Below are positions 52,246 through 61,779 of a stretch of DNA of 64,000 bases, piece after piece. Positions within the stretch are counted from its first letter, which is position 1. Each line of letters opens with the position of its first letter. Origin of the DNA: Tardiphaga robiniae. GTDB lineage: Bacteria > Pseudomonadota > Alphaproteobacteria > Rhizobiales > Xanthobacteraceae. The notes beneath the pieces are model-generated. The model was not told the DNA's origin. It worked only from the letters and a program-made list of their open reading frames with translations, and made no database searches. The DNA lies in NCBI RefSeq assembly GCF_013359755.1, contig NZ_JABMCJ010000076.1, positions 124,001 to 188,000 on the forward strand, in the 5' to 3' direction. Both the position numbers and the translations under genes were made by a program.

Positions 52246-54630
52246 CTACACCGCCATCTTCCGGTGCAGCACGGGCACGCCGCTCAGCTCCTCCGCCGCG
52301 TCGACGATCGCATTCGCGTCGATGCCGTGGTTGCGATAGAGATCGCCAATGGTACCGGTCTGGCCGAATTGTTCGACACCCAGCGCTTCCATGCGATGAC
52401 CGCACACGCTGCCGATCCATCCGAGCGTCGCCGGATGGCCGTCGAGCACGGTGACGATGCCACAATCGCGCGGCAGCGGTTGCAGCAGCTTCTCGATGTG
52501 GCTCAGATGCTGCGGGTTGCGCCTGTCGCGGCGGATTTTCCGCGCCGATGTCCAGCCGGCATGGAGACGATCCGCCGAGGTGATCGCCAACAGGCCTATG
52601 TCGCGATGGCTGTCGCCGAGCAATCCCGTTGCCTCGATCGCCTCCGGCGCCAGCGTGCCGGTATAGGCAATCACCAGATCGCAATTGGCGCCAGGCTTGC
52701 GCAACCAGTAGGCGCCATCGGTGATGCCCTGCTGCAGCTCCGGCGTCATCATGCGCTGCGGCTGCTCGATGGTGCGCGTGGAGAGCCGCAGATAGACCGA
52801 GCCGCCGGCACGCTGGCCGCTGTCATCAGTGCCCGCGTCGCGCTGCATGTGCTGGAAGCCCCAACCCATGATGACGGCGAGCTCATCGACGAAAGCCGGC
52901 TCGAACGATGCGAGCCCGTCTTGCGCCATGCCGATCAGCGGCGTCGCGATCGACTGATGCGCACCGCCTTCTGGCGCAAGCGTGATGCCCGACGGCGTCG
53001 CCGCCACCATGAAACGGGCATCCTGATAACAGGCATAGTTGAGCTGATCGAGACCACGCTCGATGAAGGGATCGTACAGCGTCGCGACCGGCAGCAGACG
53101 GACGCCGTTGATGCTGCTCGACAAGCCCAAGGCTGACATCAGGATGAACAGGTTCGCCTCGGCGATGCCGAGTTCGAGATGCTGGCCCTTCGGCGAAAAG
53201 TCCCAGTTGAAGGTGGACGGAATCTTCTCGCTGCGGAAGTGATCGGCCTTCTCGGCACGCGCGAACAGCCCGCGGCGATTGACCCAGGCGCCGAGATTGG
53301 TGGACACGGTGACATCGGGCGACGCGGTGACGATGCGCGACGCCAGTTCGGTATCGCCGCGTGCCAGCTCATGCAGGACGAGGCCGAAACCCTGCTGCGT
53401 CGACATTTCCGGCGATGGCTTGAACGACAGATGCGCGGGAACATCGATCACGTCAGCGCCCAGGCGCCGCGTGCCCTGCTGCACGAAAGGCACATCCTTG
53501 AGGAACGCATCGAGCATCAAAGCGTCCTGCGTCAGGCCCTCATATCTGTCCCATTCATGGCCGGGCCGGATGTTCTGCGCCGCGCGCCAGGTCTCCATCT
53601 GCGTCGGCGTCATTAGGCCGGCATGGTTGTCCTTGTGGCCCTGGAACGGCAGGCCGATGCCCTTGATCGTATAGGCGATGAAGCAGACCGGACGATCGTG
53701 ATCGATGGCTTCAAAAGCCTCGACCATGCTGGCCATGTCGTGGCCGCCCAAATTGGACATCAGTGCCAGCAGCTCCTCGTCGCTGCGCGCTTCGATCAAG
53801 CGCGACACCGGACCCTGATCGCCGATCTCGTCGTTGAGCCGCTTGCGGAACGCAGCACCGCCCTGGAAGCACAGCGCCGAATAGATCTGGTTCGGACAAT
53901 TGTCGATCCAGGTCTTCAATGCAGCTCCGCCGGGCTCGGCAAAAGCCGTCTGCATCAGCCGGCCATACTTCACGATCACCACATCCCAGCCGAAGTTGCG
54001 GAACATGGATTCGAACTTCTCCCACAGCCCCTCGCGCACCACGGCGTCGAGGCTCTGGCGGTTGTAGTCGACGATCCACCAGGTGTTGCGCAGCCCGTGC
54101 TTCCAGCCTTCAAGCAAAGCTTCGAAGATATTGCCCTCGTCCATCTCGGCATCGCCGACCAGCGCGATCATGCGGCCTTCGCGGCGGTCCTTCATCCAGC
54201 CGTGAGCCGAGACGTAGTCCTGCACCAGCGATGAGAACAGCGTCTGCGCGACGCCGAGGCCGACCGAGCCGGTGGAGAAATCGACATCGTCGATGTCCTT
54301 GGTGCGCGACGGATAACTCTGCGCGCCCTTGAAGCCGCGAAAGTTCTCGAGCTTCTCGCGCGTCTGGTTGCCGAACAGATACTGAATGGCGTGGAACACC
54401 GGACTCGCATGCGGCTTCACCGCAACGCGGTCTTCCGGCTTCAGCACCGCGAAATACAACGCCGACATGATCGTCGCCAGCGACGCCGACGAGGCTTGAT
54501 GGCCGCCGACCTTGAGGCCGTCGGTATTGGGGCGGATGTGATTGGCGTTGTGGATCGTCCATGACGAGAGCCAGAGCACCTTGCGCGCCAAGGCGGTCAG
54601 GGTCTGCAGGCGATGATGATCGATCGGCAT
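52246..54630 (-). CDS. Pyruvate/2-oxobutanoate dehydrogenase E1-like protein (AceE/MdeB type)
   Basis: A 794-residue ThDP enzyme of the homodimeric E1 / transketolase class. The ThDP motif is GDAEMDEGN..WWIVDYNRQS at residues about 160-190, with GVAQTLFSSL and the transketolase-like middle and C-terminal domains. It is divergent from a Lrp regulator, as MdeB of Pseudomonas is from MdeR, and MdeB acts on 2-oxobutanoate from methionine breakdown. No E2 or E3 gene is near. The substrate could also be pyruvate. Confidence 0.78.
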   Translation of the reverse strand: MPIDHHRLQTLTALARKVLWLSSWTIHNANHIRPNTDGLKVGGHQASSASLATIMSALYFAVLKPEDRVAVKPHASPVFHAIQYLFGNQTREKLENFRGFKGAQSYPSRTKDIDDVDFSTGSVGLGVAQTLFSSLVQDYVSAHGWMKDRREGRMIALVGDAEMDEGNIFEALLEGWKHGLRNTWWIVDYNRQSLDAVVREGLWEKFESMFRNFGWDVVIVKYGRLMQTAFAEPGGAALKTWIDNCPNQIYSALCFQGGAAFRKRLNDEIGDQGPVSRLIEARSDEELLALMSNLGGHDMASMVEAFEAIDHDRPVCFIAYTIKGIGLPFQGHKDNHAGLMTPTQMETWRAAQNIRPGHEWDRYEGLTQDALMLDAFLKDVPFVQQGTRRLGADVIDVPAHLSFKPSPEMSTQQGFGLVLHELARGDTELASRIVTASPDVTVSTNLGAWVNRRGLFARAEKADHFRSEKIPSTFNWDFSPKGQHLELGIAEANLFILMSALGLSSSINGVRLLPVATLYDPFIERGLDQLNYACYQDARFMVAATPSGITLAPEGGAHQSIATPLIGMAQDGLASFEPAFVDELAVIMGWGFQHMQRDAGTDDSGQRAGGSVYLRLSTRTIEQPQRMMTPELQQGITDGAYWLRKPGANCDLVIAYTGTLAPEAIEATGLLGDSHRDIGLLAITSADRLHAGWTSARKIRRDRRNPQHLSHIEKLLQPLPRDCGIVTVLDGHPATLGWIGSVCGHRMEALGVEQFGQTGTIGDLYRNHGIDANAIVDAAEELSGVPVLHRKMAV

Positions 54631-54782
54631 GGTGGGCTCCCGCGTCGGCCAGCTGCGCTGGTTCGTGATGAGGTCGCCATTCTAGCAGGCGCCTCCAAGG
54701 GATTTTCTCAATTCATCGCGACAACCACGGTCATATTGGTATAAATGAATGGTTCCAGCTCCCATTTCATGGAATTTTCCCA

Positions 54783-55244
54783 ATGTCAGCCCTCGACGCA
54801 ATCGACCGCAAGATTCTCGCCGCGCTGCAGATCGACAGCCGCATCACCATGCAGGAGCTCGCCGAGAAGGTCGGGCTCTCGATCTCGCCGTGCCATCGCA
54901 GGGTGAAATTGCTGGAAGAGCGCGGCGTCATCACCCGCTACATGGCGCTGGTCGATCAGAAATCAATCGGGCTTCCAGTCAGCGTCTTCATCTCCATCAA
55001 GCTTGTCCGGCAGAAGGAGGAAGATCTCAACCGTTTCGCGAAAGCGATCTCGAAATGGGAGGAAGTGCTGGAATGCTATCTGATGACCGGCAACCGCGAC
55101 TATCTCTTGCGCGTCGTCGCGGCGGATCTGTCATCCTATGAGGCATTCCTGAAGAACAAGCTGACGCGGCTCGACGGCATCGCCTCGATCGAATCCAGCT
55201 TCGCCCTCAGCCAGGTGAAGTATTCGATCGCACTGCCGGTGTAA
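54783..55244 (+). CDS. Lrp/AsnC family transcriptional regulator
   Basis: A 153-residue regulator with an N-terminal helix-turn-helix (IDRKILAALQIDSRITMQEL, SISPCHRRVKLLEERGVITR) and a C-terminal RAM domain (NRDYLLRVVAADLSSYEAFL). It is divergent from the E1-like gene across 152 bases and is probably its regulator. It ends 10 bases before the convergent GGDEF/EAL gene. Confidence 0.93.
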   Translation: MSALDAIDRKILAALQIDSRITMQELAEKVGLSISPCHRRVKLLEERGVITRYMALVDQKSIGLPVSVFISIKLVRQKEEDLNRFAKAISKWEEVLECYLMTGNRDYLLRVVAADLSSYEAFLKNKLTRLDGIASIESSFALSQVKYSIALPV

Positions 55245-55254
55245 GGGCCCAGAG

Positions 55255-57672
55255 CTAGCTGGCTCGCTTCGCCGCGGCGGCGGTACCACTCGGGGCGCTG
55301 ACGACACTTTGATAATGCGCAATCGGCTGCGGGCGGCCGATCAGGAAGCCCTGGATCTCCGCACAGCCCTCGGCGGCAAGAAACGACATTTGGGCGACGG
55401 TCTCGACGCCCTCGGCGATCACCGGGAGCTTCAACGAGCGGCCGAGCCCGATGATAGCGTGAACAATAGCCGCGGACTGCGGATTGTCCTCGAGATTGGC
55501 CACGAAGGTCTGGTCGATCTTGATCTTGTCGAAGGGGAAAGCCTGCAAATAGCTCAAGCTCGAATAACCCGTGCCGAAATCGTCCATGGCGACGCGAACG
55601 CCCAGTTCCTTGACGGCGTGCAGGATCGCGATGGCACCAGCAAAATCGTCAATCAGCACGCCTTCGGTGATCTCGATCTCGACACGCTTCGGGCAGAGAC
55701 CGGTTTCCGCCAGAACGGCGGCGAGCATCCCGGGCACATCGCCGCGCTGAAAATTGACCGGCGACAGATTAATGGCGATCGACAGCGGATTGACCCAGGT
55801 TGCCGCCTCGCGACAGGCCTCGCGCACTACCCACTCGTCGATGGCGCCTATCAGACCGCTCTCCTCCGCCAGCGGAATGAACACCGTGGGCGAGATGATG
55901 CCGCGCTCGGGATGCCGCCAGCGCAGCAGAACCTCAAAGGCGACGACAGCGCCCTCGGTGGTCGCCTGCGGCTGAAAATAGAGTTGGAATTGCTTGTTCT
56001 CGACCGCCACCACGAGATCACGTTGCAGCAGTCGCTTCTCGCGGATGTGCTGATCCATCGCAGCCTCGAAGAAGCGGATGGTGCCGCGTTCCTCGGCCTT
56101 GGCGCGATCGAGCGCCAGATCCGCATGCGCAATGAGAGCTTCGATATCCTGGCCGTCCTGCGGATAGACCGAGATGCCGATACTACAGCGAACATTGACG
56201 TGCTGGCCGACGATCTGAAACGTATTATCGAGAATGCCCGACAACCGCGCACAGAGATCTTCCGCTGTTTGCGGCTCCGCGCCGAGATGAGACACGATCG
56301 AAAAGATATCGCCACTCGGCCGTGCCAGAAATGCACCGTTGCAGGCTTGCGACAGCCGCTTCGCCAGCTCGGCCAGTACGGCATCGCCGGTGGCCTGGCC
56401 GTATACATCATTTGTTTCTCTGAAACGGTCGATATCGATCCGCGCGATCGCAAACGAGCCGTGTCCCGCCGAGGCCTCTTTGAAGACGCGGGCCAGATGT
56501 TCGTTGAAGGCAACACGATTGGGCAGATCGGTGATCGGATCGTGCCGCGCGAGATGCACGATCCGCGCTTCGCTGAGTTTGCGGTCGGTGATGTCGGCAT
56601 GGGTCGCGACCCAGCCGCCATTCTTCATCGGCCGGTAGCGCACATTGATGGCGCGTCCATCCGGCAGCTCGGCGGTCTGGCTGCTCGGCACGCGATCCGC
56701 GAGCGCCGTCCGCATCTTCATCTCATAACTATCCATATCGACGAACAGCGTGCCAGCTGCCGCGCGAATTGCCAGCACCTGATCCTCGGTCGCGCCGGCG
56801 AACATTTTCGCCGGCGCGATATTGTACATGCGCATGTAGCTTTCGTTCCACAATTCGAGCAGACCATCGGCGCTATACATGCACAGGCCCTGCTCCATAT
56901 TGTTGAGCGCCGCATCGAGCTGCAGATTGCGCTTGCTCATGCTGCGGCGGGTGCGCTGATCTGTTACGGCAACGACGAGGCCCGCGATCACCACGGCGGC
57001 GGTGAAGGCCGCAATGGCCAGCGACAGTTCGATCGGCGACAGCAGACTTTGGGTCTCAGCGGCTGCGGCATTGTAGGTCAGATCGATCGCGCCCATGGCG
57101 ACGAAGTGATGTACGCAGATCGCGAGCGTCAGAAGCAGTGCGGCAACGAGCAGCTTGCCGGACCGGTCGGCAGTCTGGGCGACGAGGATCGCCAAGGCGG
57201 CAATCACCATGCCGCCGACGACCGACACCGTCACGAGGTCCGGCATCCACTGGATGATGGCGGGGATGCGCAGCGACGCCATGCCCATATAGTGCATGCA
57301 GGCGATGCCGAGGCCAATCACCGCGCCGCCGGCCAGCGCGTTCCGTTTGGTTCGATTGAACAGCGCGATGGCGAAGCCGGCCGTGGTCATCACTGCAGAG
57401 GCGACAAGCGAACAGGCGGTGATGATGAGGTCGTAGTGGAGTTCGAAACCAGGCGTGTATGCGAGCATCGCGATGAAATGCGTCGCCCATGTGCCGAATC
57501 CGGTGACCGCGCCTGCGGTAATCAACCACGCAAGGCGCGTATCGGGCAATGCGGTGCGCGCACGCGTGAACAGGTTGACGGCAGCAAGGCTGGAGAGAAA
57601 ACACACCGCTGCCGCCAGCAGGATCTGCCGCCAGTCATGCTGCAACTCGATGCAATTCCAGACTCGTAGCAT
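55255..57672 (-). CDS. MHYT-PAS-GGDEF-EAL protein, c-di-GMP phosphodiesterase
   Basis: An 805-residue membrane protein. Residues about 10-250 are an MHYT sensor with helices and the HFIAML, MHYMGMASL and HHFVAMG motifs. A PAS-like domain (about 265-375) follows. The GGDEF domain (about 385-545) has SGDIF in place of GGDEF, so cyclase activity is probably lost. The EAL domain (about 560-800) keeps EVLLRW, NLSPVNF, EITEGVL, DDFGTGYSSL and AEGVET, so it is likely an active phosphodiesterase. MHYT domains are thought to sense gases or copper. An upstream ATG 45 bases away is possible. Confidence 0.85.
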   Translation of the reverse strand: MLRVWNCIELQHDWRQILLAAAVCFLSSLAAVNLFTRARTALPDTRLAWLITAGAVTGFGTWATHFIAMLAYTPGFELHYDLIITACSLVASAVMTTAGFAIALFNRTKRNALAGGAVIGLGIACMHYMGMASLRIPAIIQWMPDLVTVSVVGGMVIAALAILVAQTADRSGKLLVAALLLTLAICVHHFVAMGAIDLTYNAAAAETQSLLSPIELSLAIAAFTAAVVIAGLVVAVTDQRTRRSMSKRNLQLDAALNNMEQGLCMYSADGLLELWNESYMRMYNIAPAKMFAGATEDQVLAIRAAAGTLFVDMDSYEMKMRTALADRVPSSQTAELPDGRAINVRYRPMKNGGWVATHADITDRKLSEARIVHLARHDPITDLPNRVAFNEHLARVFKEASAGHGSFAIARIDIDRFRETNDVYGQATGDAVLAELAKRLSQACNGAFLARPSGDIFSIVSHLGAEPQTAEDLCARLSGILDNTFQIVGQHVNVRCSIGISVYPQDGQDIEALIAHADLALDRAKAEERGTIRFFEAAMDQHIREKRLLQRDLVVAVENKQFQLYFQPQATTEGAVVAFEVLLRWRHPERGIISPTVFIPLAEESGLIGAIDEWVVREACREAATWVNPLSIAINLSPVNFQRGDVPGMLAAVLAETGLCPKRVEIEITEGVLIDDFAGAIAILHAVKELGVRVAMDDFGTGYSSLSYLQAFPFDKIKIDQTFVANLEDNPQSAAIVHAIIGLGRSLKLPVIAEGVETVAQMSFLAAEGCAEIQGFLIGRPQPIAHYQSVVSAPSGTAAAAKRAS

Positions 57673-57920
57673 AAAGATACCAACATATGACGAGATATCG
57701 AAGCATAGCGCGTGCAACGTTCGGAATGTTTAAAACTCACGGAAAAATTGCACAGAAGAGCAGTTATTCTTAAGCCGCGATAAAGCCCGAAATATGCCGG
57801 GTATCATCGTCCATGTTTGCGGAAAGATATGCAACACATTCGGATGTACCCACCGCAAGCGCCATGGCTCAGGGGAAGATCGAGCAAGGGGGACGACCTG
57901 TCTCGATCAACAGCTCATCA

Positions 57921-58874
57921 CTAGGCGCTCGGATAAGGTTCCGCCGGTGCGGTGACCTGCGCGCGGCGCACGCGTTCGCGATGTGCGGTGTAGACACCGC
58001 TGGCGATGATGATTGCAGCACCGGCGAAAGTGACAGCATCGGGCACTTCGCCAAACAGGAAGAAGCCGATCAGCGTCACCCACACCAGCTGCACATAGGA
58101 GAACGGCGCCAGTACCGATGCATCCGCATAGCGGAAGGCCAATACGACAATCCAGTGGCCGACAGTAGCGGCGACGCCAATACCAACGCCGAGCGCGATC
58201 TGCGTCCAGCTCGGTACGATCCAGTAGAACGGCACGATGACACTGAGCACGAGAAAGCCGGTGATCGCCGAGAACGCCATCGTGGTGATGGCGCGATCTG
58301 CACCGCTTATTTTGCGCGTCAACACCAATGCGGTCGCCCAGCCCAACGCCGAAATGATCGGAAAGATCGTACCGGGCTGAAACGCCGCGGTGCCCGGCCG
58401 CACGATGATCAATACGCCCAGAAGCCCTGCGATGGTGGCGGTCCAGCGGCGCAGACCGACCTTTTCGCCGAGGAAGAGAACCGATAGCCCGGTGACGAAT
58501 AGCGGCGAGATGAAGCCGGTTGCCGTCGCCTCCGCGATCGGCAGATAACCGAGCGCCATGATGAAGAAGATCGACGAACACAACAGGCCCAGCCCGCGAA
58601 ATACCTGCAGCAGCGGCCGCGTCGAGCGCATCGGATTGCCCGAGGCCGGCGCCAGTACGATCGGCAGCAGGATCACGACGAACACCAGAAAGCGGATCCA
58701 GGCGATCTCCACCGATGGCATGCCCGTGCGCGACAGATACTTCGCCATCGCGTCCGATGACGCCAGAAACGCCGTCGAGCAAATGATCATCAGAATGCCG
58801 CGCAGCGGCCGGTCGGTATGGCGATGCGCCGATACAGGGGCAGCAGTCTTCGGCGGCGGAACATGGCTTGTCAC
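57921..58874 (-). CDS. EamA/DMT-family transporter
   Basis: A 317-residue permease with ten helices in two EamA repeats (LRGILMIICSTAFLASSDAM at the start; ALGWATALVLTRKISG opening the second half). Family members move amino acids, nucleotides or drugs. The start is GTG at 58874. A longer overlapping minus-strand frame (57907-58908) is a shadow of this one in another phase. It is preceded by nothing related. Confidence 0.82.
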   Translation of the reverse strand: MTSHVPPPKTAAPVSAHRHTDRPLRGILMIICSTAFLASSDAMAKYLSRTGMPSVEIAWIRFLVFVVILLPIVLAPASGNPMRSTRPLLQVFRGLGLLCSSIFFIMALGYLPIAEATATGFISPLFVTGLSVLFLGEKVGLRRWTATIAGLLGVLIIVRPGTAAFQPGTIFPIISALGWATALVLTRKISGADRAITTMAFSAITGFLVLSVIVPFYWIVPSWTQIALGVGIGVAATVGHWIVVLAFRYADASVLAPFSYVQLVWVTLIGFFLFGEVPDAVTFAGAAIIIASGVYTAHRERVRRAQVTAPAEPYPSA

Positions 58875-59061
58875 GAGCGGGGACCAATATGCGGGCTCGT
58901 CGGTGCATGCGAGCCGAATCGAATACGGCTCACAAAACGACGATCACGAGGCCGGGACAACTGCCGATATCAGGACACGGATATGCAGGCAGGCAAAAAA
59001 GCCTATGCCGGCCGATGCATCAGCGGCCAGCGTGCAGCGCAGCATCGATTTTACCGCATCC

Positions 59062-59901
59062 CTACAGCATCGGTAGACTGGAAGGCTCCCGGCCGAGCGG
59101 GAATACCTTTCCAATATCAGCCAGTTCGGCCGCGCTGAGCGTCAATGCACTCGCCGCCGCGTTGTCCACCGCATGGGCGGCCGAAGACGCCTTCGGAATT
59201 GCGAAGACCGTTGGCTGACGGATCAGGAAAGCCAGCGCCACCTGCCGCGGCGTGGCCAGATGGGCATCGGCGATCTGCTGCAGGATTTTGCCGCCCGGCG
59301 AGCGCGTCGACGGGAAATCATTATGACCGAACGGCGAATAGGCCACGACGGCGACGCCATGGCTCTCGCACCACGGGATCACGCGATGTTCGATGGCGCG
59401 CTCCTGCAAATGATAGAGCACCTGATTGCAGGCGATAGCGCCCTTACCTGCAAGTTTCGACAGCTCGTTGAGATCGTCGACATCGAAATTGCTGACACCC
59501 CAGGAGGCAATCTTGCCGGCCGCCTTCAACTCTCCGAAGGCGGCGACAGTCTCGGCAAGCGGAACCTGACCGCGCCAGTGCAGCAGGTAGCAATCGAGCC
59601 GATCAGTCCCCAGCCGCTTCAGCGAGCGCTCGCAGGCGGCAATGGTGCCCTTCCGCGACGCGTTGCTCGGCAGCACCTTGGAGACCAGGAACACCTCGTC
59701 GCGACGGCGGGCGATGGCCTCTGCAATCACGAGTTCCGCGTCACCGTACATTTCGGCCGTGTCGATATGGCTCATGCCGGCATCGAGGCCGGCCTGCAGC
59801 GCCCTGACCGCCGCAGCGCGGTCACTGTGGTCGATATACCAGGTGCCCTGCCCGATGACTGAGACGTCGCGCTTGGTTTGGCCGAATGGATTGTGTCGCA
59901 T
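59062..59901 (-). CDS. Aldo/keto reductase
   Basis: A 279-residue TIM-barrel oxidoreductase. The catalytic residues are in HIDTAEMYG (Asp, Tyr), in SKVLPSN (Lys) and in LLHWRG (His). NADPH binding is suggested by the C-terminal AIPKASS. It reduces an aldehyde or ketone of unknown nature. The ATG at 59901 follows a GGAGGCGGAGGC ribosome region. Its neighbours are not metabolically linked. Confidence 0.88.
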   Translation of the reverse strand: MRHNPFGQTKRDVSVIGQGTWYIDHSDRAAAVRALQAGLDAGMSHIDTAEMYGDAELVIAEAIARRRDEVFLVSKVLPSNASRKGTIAACERSLKRLGTDRLDCYLLHWRGQVPLAETVAAFGELKAAGKIASWGVSNFDVDDLNELSKLAGKGAIACNQVLYHLQERAIEHRVIPWCESHGVAVVAYSPFGHNDFPSTRSPGGKILQQIADAHLATPRQVALAFLIRQPTVFAIPKASSAAHAVDNAAASALTLSAAELADIGKVFPLGREPSSLPML

Positions 59902-59969
59902 GCTGCGCCTCCGCCTCCCGCGGCAATGAGGCACACGGGAGTGGACTTTAGCGCATCAATTCAGAGGAG

Positions 59970-60311
59970 TCAGTGGCTGATCATCCACGGCCGCGCTGTC
60001 GGGAAGCTCTTGGCGCCCGAGCGGGTCTGCTTCACCAGCCGCGACGGCTTCTTGCCGGAACAGCAGCCGCAACCGGCCCCGTGCGACGCCTTGTACTCCG
60101 CCGATGTCTTCGGCGCATTGCGGCTGCGCTCGTTGGTGGCGTGGGCCTTGCGCTTGTCGGAGGGCATGCAGAAAAACGCCGGCGCGGTCAGGATCACACG
60201 CGGCGCCTGTGTCGCGCAATGCGGGCAGTCCTGCGGGTCATCGCATTCGGCCATCGGCCGCATGTCGGTGAAGGGACCGCAATCGTCGCAGAGATATTCA
60301 TAGACCGGCAT
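59970..60311 (-). CDS. fmdB: FmdB-family zinc ribbon protein
   Basis: A 113-residue protein starting MPVYEYLCDDCG, with CPHC giving the CxxC-x(n)-CxxC zinc ribbon typical of FmdB. In Methylophilus, fmdB lies in the formamidase operon and may regulate it. Here it lies downstream of fmdA, separated by a palindromic repeat. The C-terminal tail adds a second Cys group (GAGCGCCSGKKP). Confidence 0.85.
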   Translation of the reverse strand: MPVYEYLCDDCGPFTDMRPMAECDDPQDCPHCATQAPRVILTAPAFFCMPSDKRKAHATNERSRNAPKTSAEYKASHGAGCGCCSGKKPSRLVKQTRSGAKSFPTARPWMISH

Positions 60312-60343
60312 GGGATGATCCATTGTGAGACAATGCCCTCTCC

Positions 60344-60432
60344 CCGTCAGTGCGAGCGAAGCGAAGCAATCCAGAAAGCCGCGAGCGAGGGAAGACTGGA
60401 TTGCTTCGTCGCTTCGCTCCTCGCAATGACGG
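60344..60432. repeat. Palindromic intergenic repeat (CCGTCAnTGCGAG type)
   Basis: CCGTCAGTGCGAGCGAAGCG at 60344 and following GAAGCAATCCAG pair with CTGGATTGCTTCG..CGCAATGACGG at 60396-60432. The internal sequence is about 20 bases. This is a well-known repeat class of Bradyrhizobium and Rhodopseudomonas intergenic regions. Confidence 0.75.
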
Positions 60433-60500
60433 CGGAGAGTTAGCGAAAGAAAAAGGGGCTGCGGGGTCGTGACGCCAACCCCGCAGCCGAGTTGACCGCG

Positions 60501-61730
60501 TTACTTGTCCGGCGAGAGCGGCATCTGGATGTCGCCCTTGATATGTTTGATCGGGCCCGCCGACGACGGATTGATGTCGAAGTCGAAGATCTGCGTCGGC
60601 AGCCACAGTGTGGCGCAGGCATTGGGCACGTCGACGACGCCGGAGATGTGGCCCTGCACCGGCGCGGTGCCGAGGATCGAATAGGCCTGCGCGCCGGAAT
60701 AGCCGAACTTCTTCAGATATTCGATGGCATTCAGACAGGCCTGACGATAGGCGATATGCACGTCGAGATAATGCTGCTTGCCCTGCTCGTCGACAGAGAT
60801 GCCTTCGAAGATCAGGAAGTCATTATAGTTCGGCGTCATCGGCGACGGCTTGAACACGGGGTTCTTGATGCCGTATTTCGACACGCCGTCCTTGATGACA
60901 TCGACCTTGATGTGCAGCCAGCCGGCCATCTCGATGGCGCCGCAGAAGGTGATTTCGCCGTCGCCCTGCGAGAAGTGCAGATCGCCCATGGAGAGACCGC
61001 CACCGGGGACATAGACCGGGAAATAGACTTTCGAGCCGCGCGACAGGTCCTTGATGTCGCAATTGCCGCCATGCTCGCGCGGCGGCACGGTGCGCGCGCC
61101 TTCGGCCGCAGCCTTCTCCTTCGCCTCGCCCTTCAGCCGACCCATATGGGCAGTCGGGCCGAACGGCGGATTGGCAAGGCCGGGCACGCGGGTCGGGTTC
61201 GTCGCGATCAGTGCAGTCTCGCGCTCGTTCCAGGTGGCAAGCAGTTTCGGATCGGGCAGACAGCCGATCAGGCCGGGATGGATCAGGCCGGCGAAGTTCA
61301 CGCCCGGGATGTGACGCGACGAGGTGTACATGCCCTTGAAGTCCCAGATCGACTTCTGCGCTTCCGGGAAGTGATCAGTGAGAAAGCCGCCGCCATTCTG
61401 CTTGGAGAAGAAGCCGTTGAAGCCCCAGAGACTATCCTTCATCGGGCCGACATCGAGCAGGTCGACGACGAGGAGATCACCGGGCTCCGCGCCCTTGACA
61501 CCGATCGGGCCGGACAGGAAGTGCACGATCGACAAATCGATGTCGCGCACGTCATCGGCGCTATCGTTGTTCTTGATGAAGCCACCAGTCCAGTCATAGG
61601 TCTCGACGATGAAGTCATCGCCGGGATTGACCCATGCGACCATGGGAATGTCCGAATGCCAGCGGTTGTGAATCATGTCGTTGTCGTAGGCCGATTGCGT
61701 AAGGTCGACCTTGATCAGTGTATCTGGCAT
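60501..61730 (-). CDS. fmdA: Formamidase / acetamidase FmdA
   Basis: A 409-residue enzyme of the FmdA/AmdA family that hydrolyses formamide to formate and ammonia. It starts MPDTLIKVDLTQSAYDND and has GGFLTDHFPEA, REHGGNCDIKDLSRG and SMGDLHFSQGDGEITFCGAI, all typical. AGGGGAG precedes the ATG. It follows the urtE transporter ATPase by 49 bases on the same strand, so uptake and hydrolysis of the amide are probably co-expressed. Confidence 0.92.
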   Translation of the reverse strand: MPDTLIKVDLTQSAYDNDMIHNRWHSDIPMVAWVNPGDDFIVETYDWTGGFIKNNDSADDVRDIDLSIVHFLSGPIGVKGAEPGDLLVVDLLDVGPMKDSLWGFNGFFSKQNGGGFLTDHFPEAQKSIWDFKGMYTSSRHIPGVNFAGLIHPGLIGCLPDPKLLATWNERETALIATNPTRVPGLANPPFGPTAHMGRLKGEAKEKAAAEGARTVPPREHGGNCDIKDLSRGSKVYFPVYVPGGGLSMGDLHFSQGDGEITFCGAIEMAGWLHIKVDVIKDGVSKYGIKNPVFKPSPMTPNYNDFLIFEGISVDEQGKQHYLDVHIAYRQACLNAIEYLKKFGYSGAQAYSILGTAPVQGHISGVVDVPNACATLWLPTQIFDFDINPSSAGPIKHIKGDIQMPLSPDK

Positions 61731-61779
61731 TCAATGCTCCCCTTCGGTTACTGGTCTTGGTGGTTGGACGCGTGGTGAA

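Noticed and set aside
55309-57669. A 786-residue plus-strand open frame
   Set aside because: It lies antisense to the MHYT-GGDEF-EAL gene, is rich in Arg/Asp/Gly/His as GC-rich shadow frames are, and has no recognisable domain.
57907-58908. A 333-residue minus-strand frame slightly longer than the EamA transporter
   Set aside because: It has another phase, no TM pattern, and scattered Arg/His; the EamA frame has ten clean helices.
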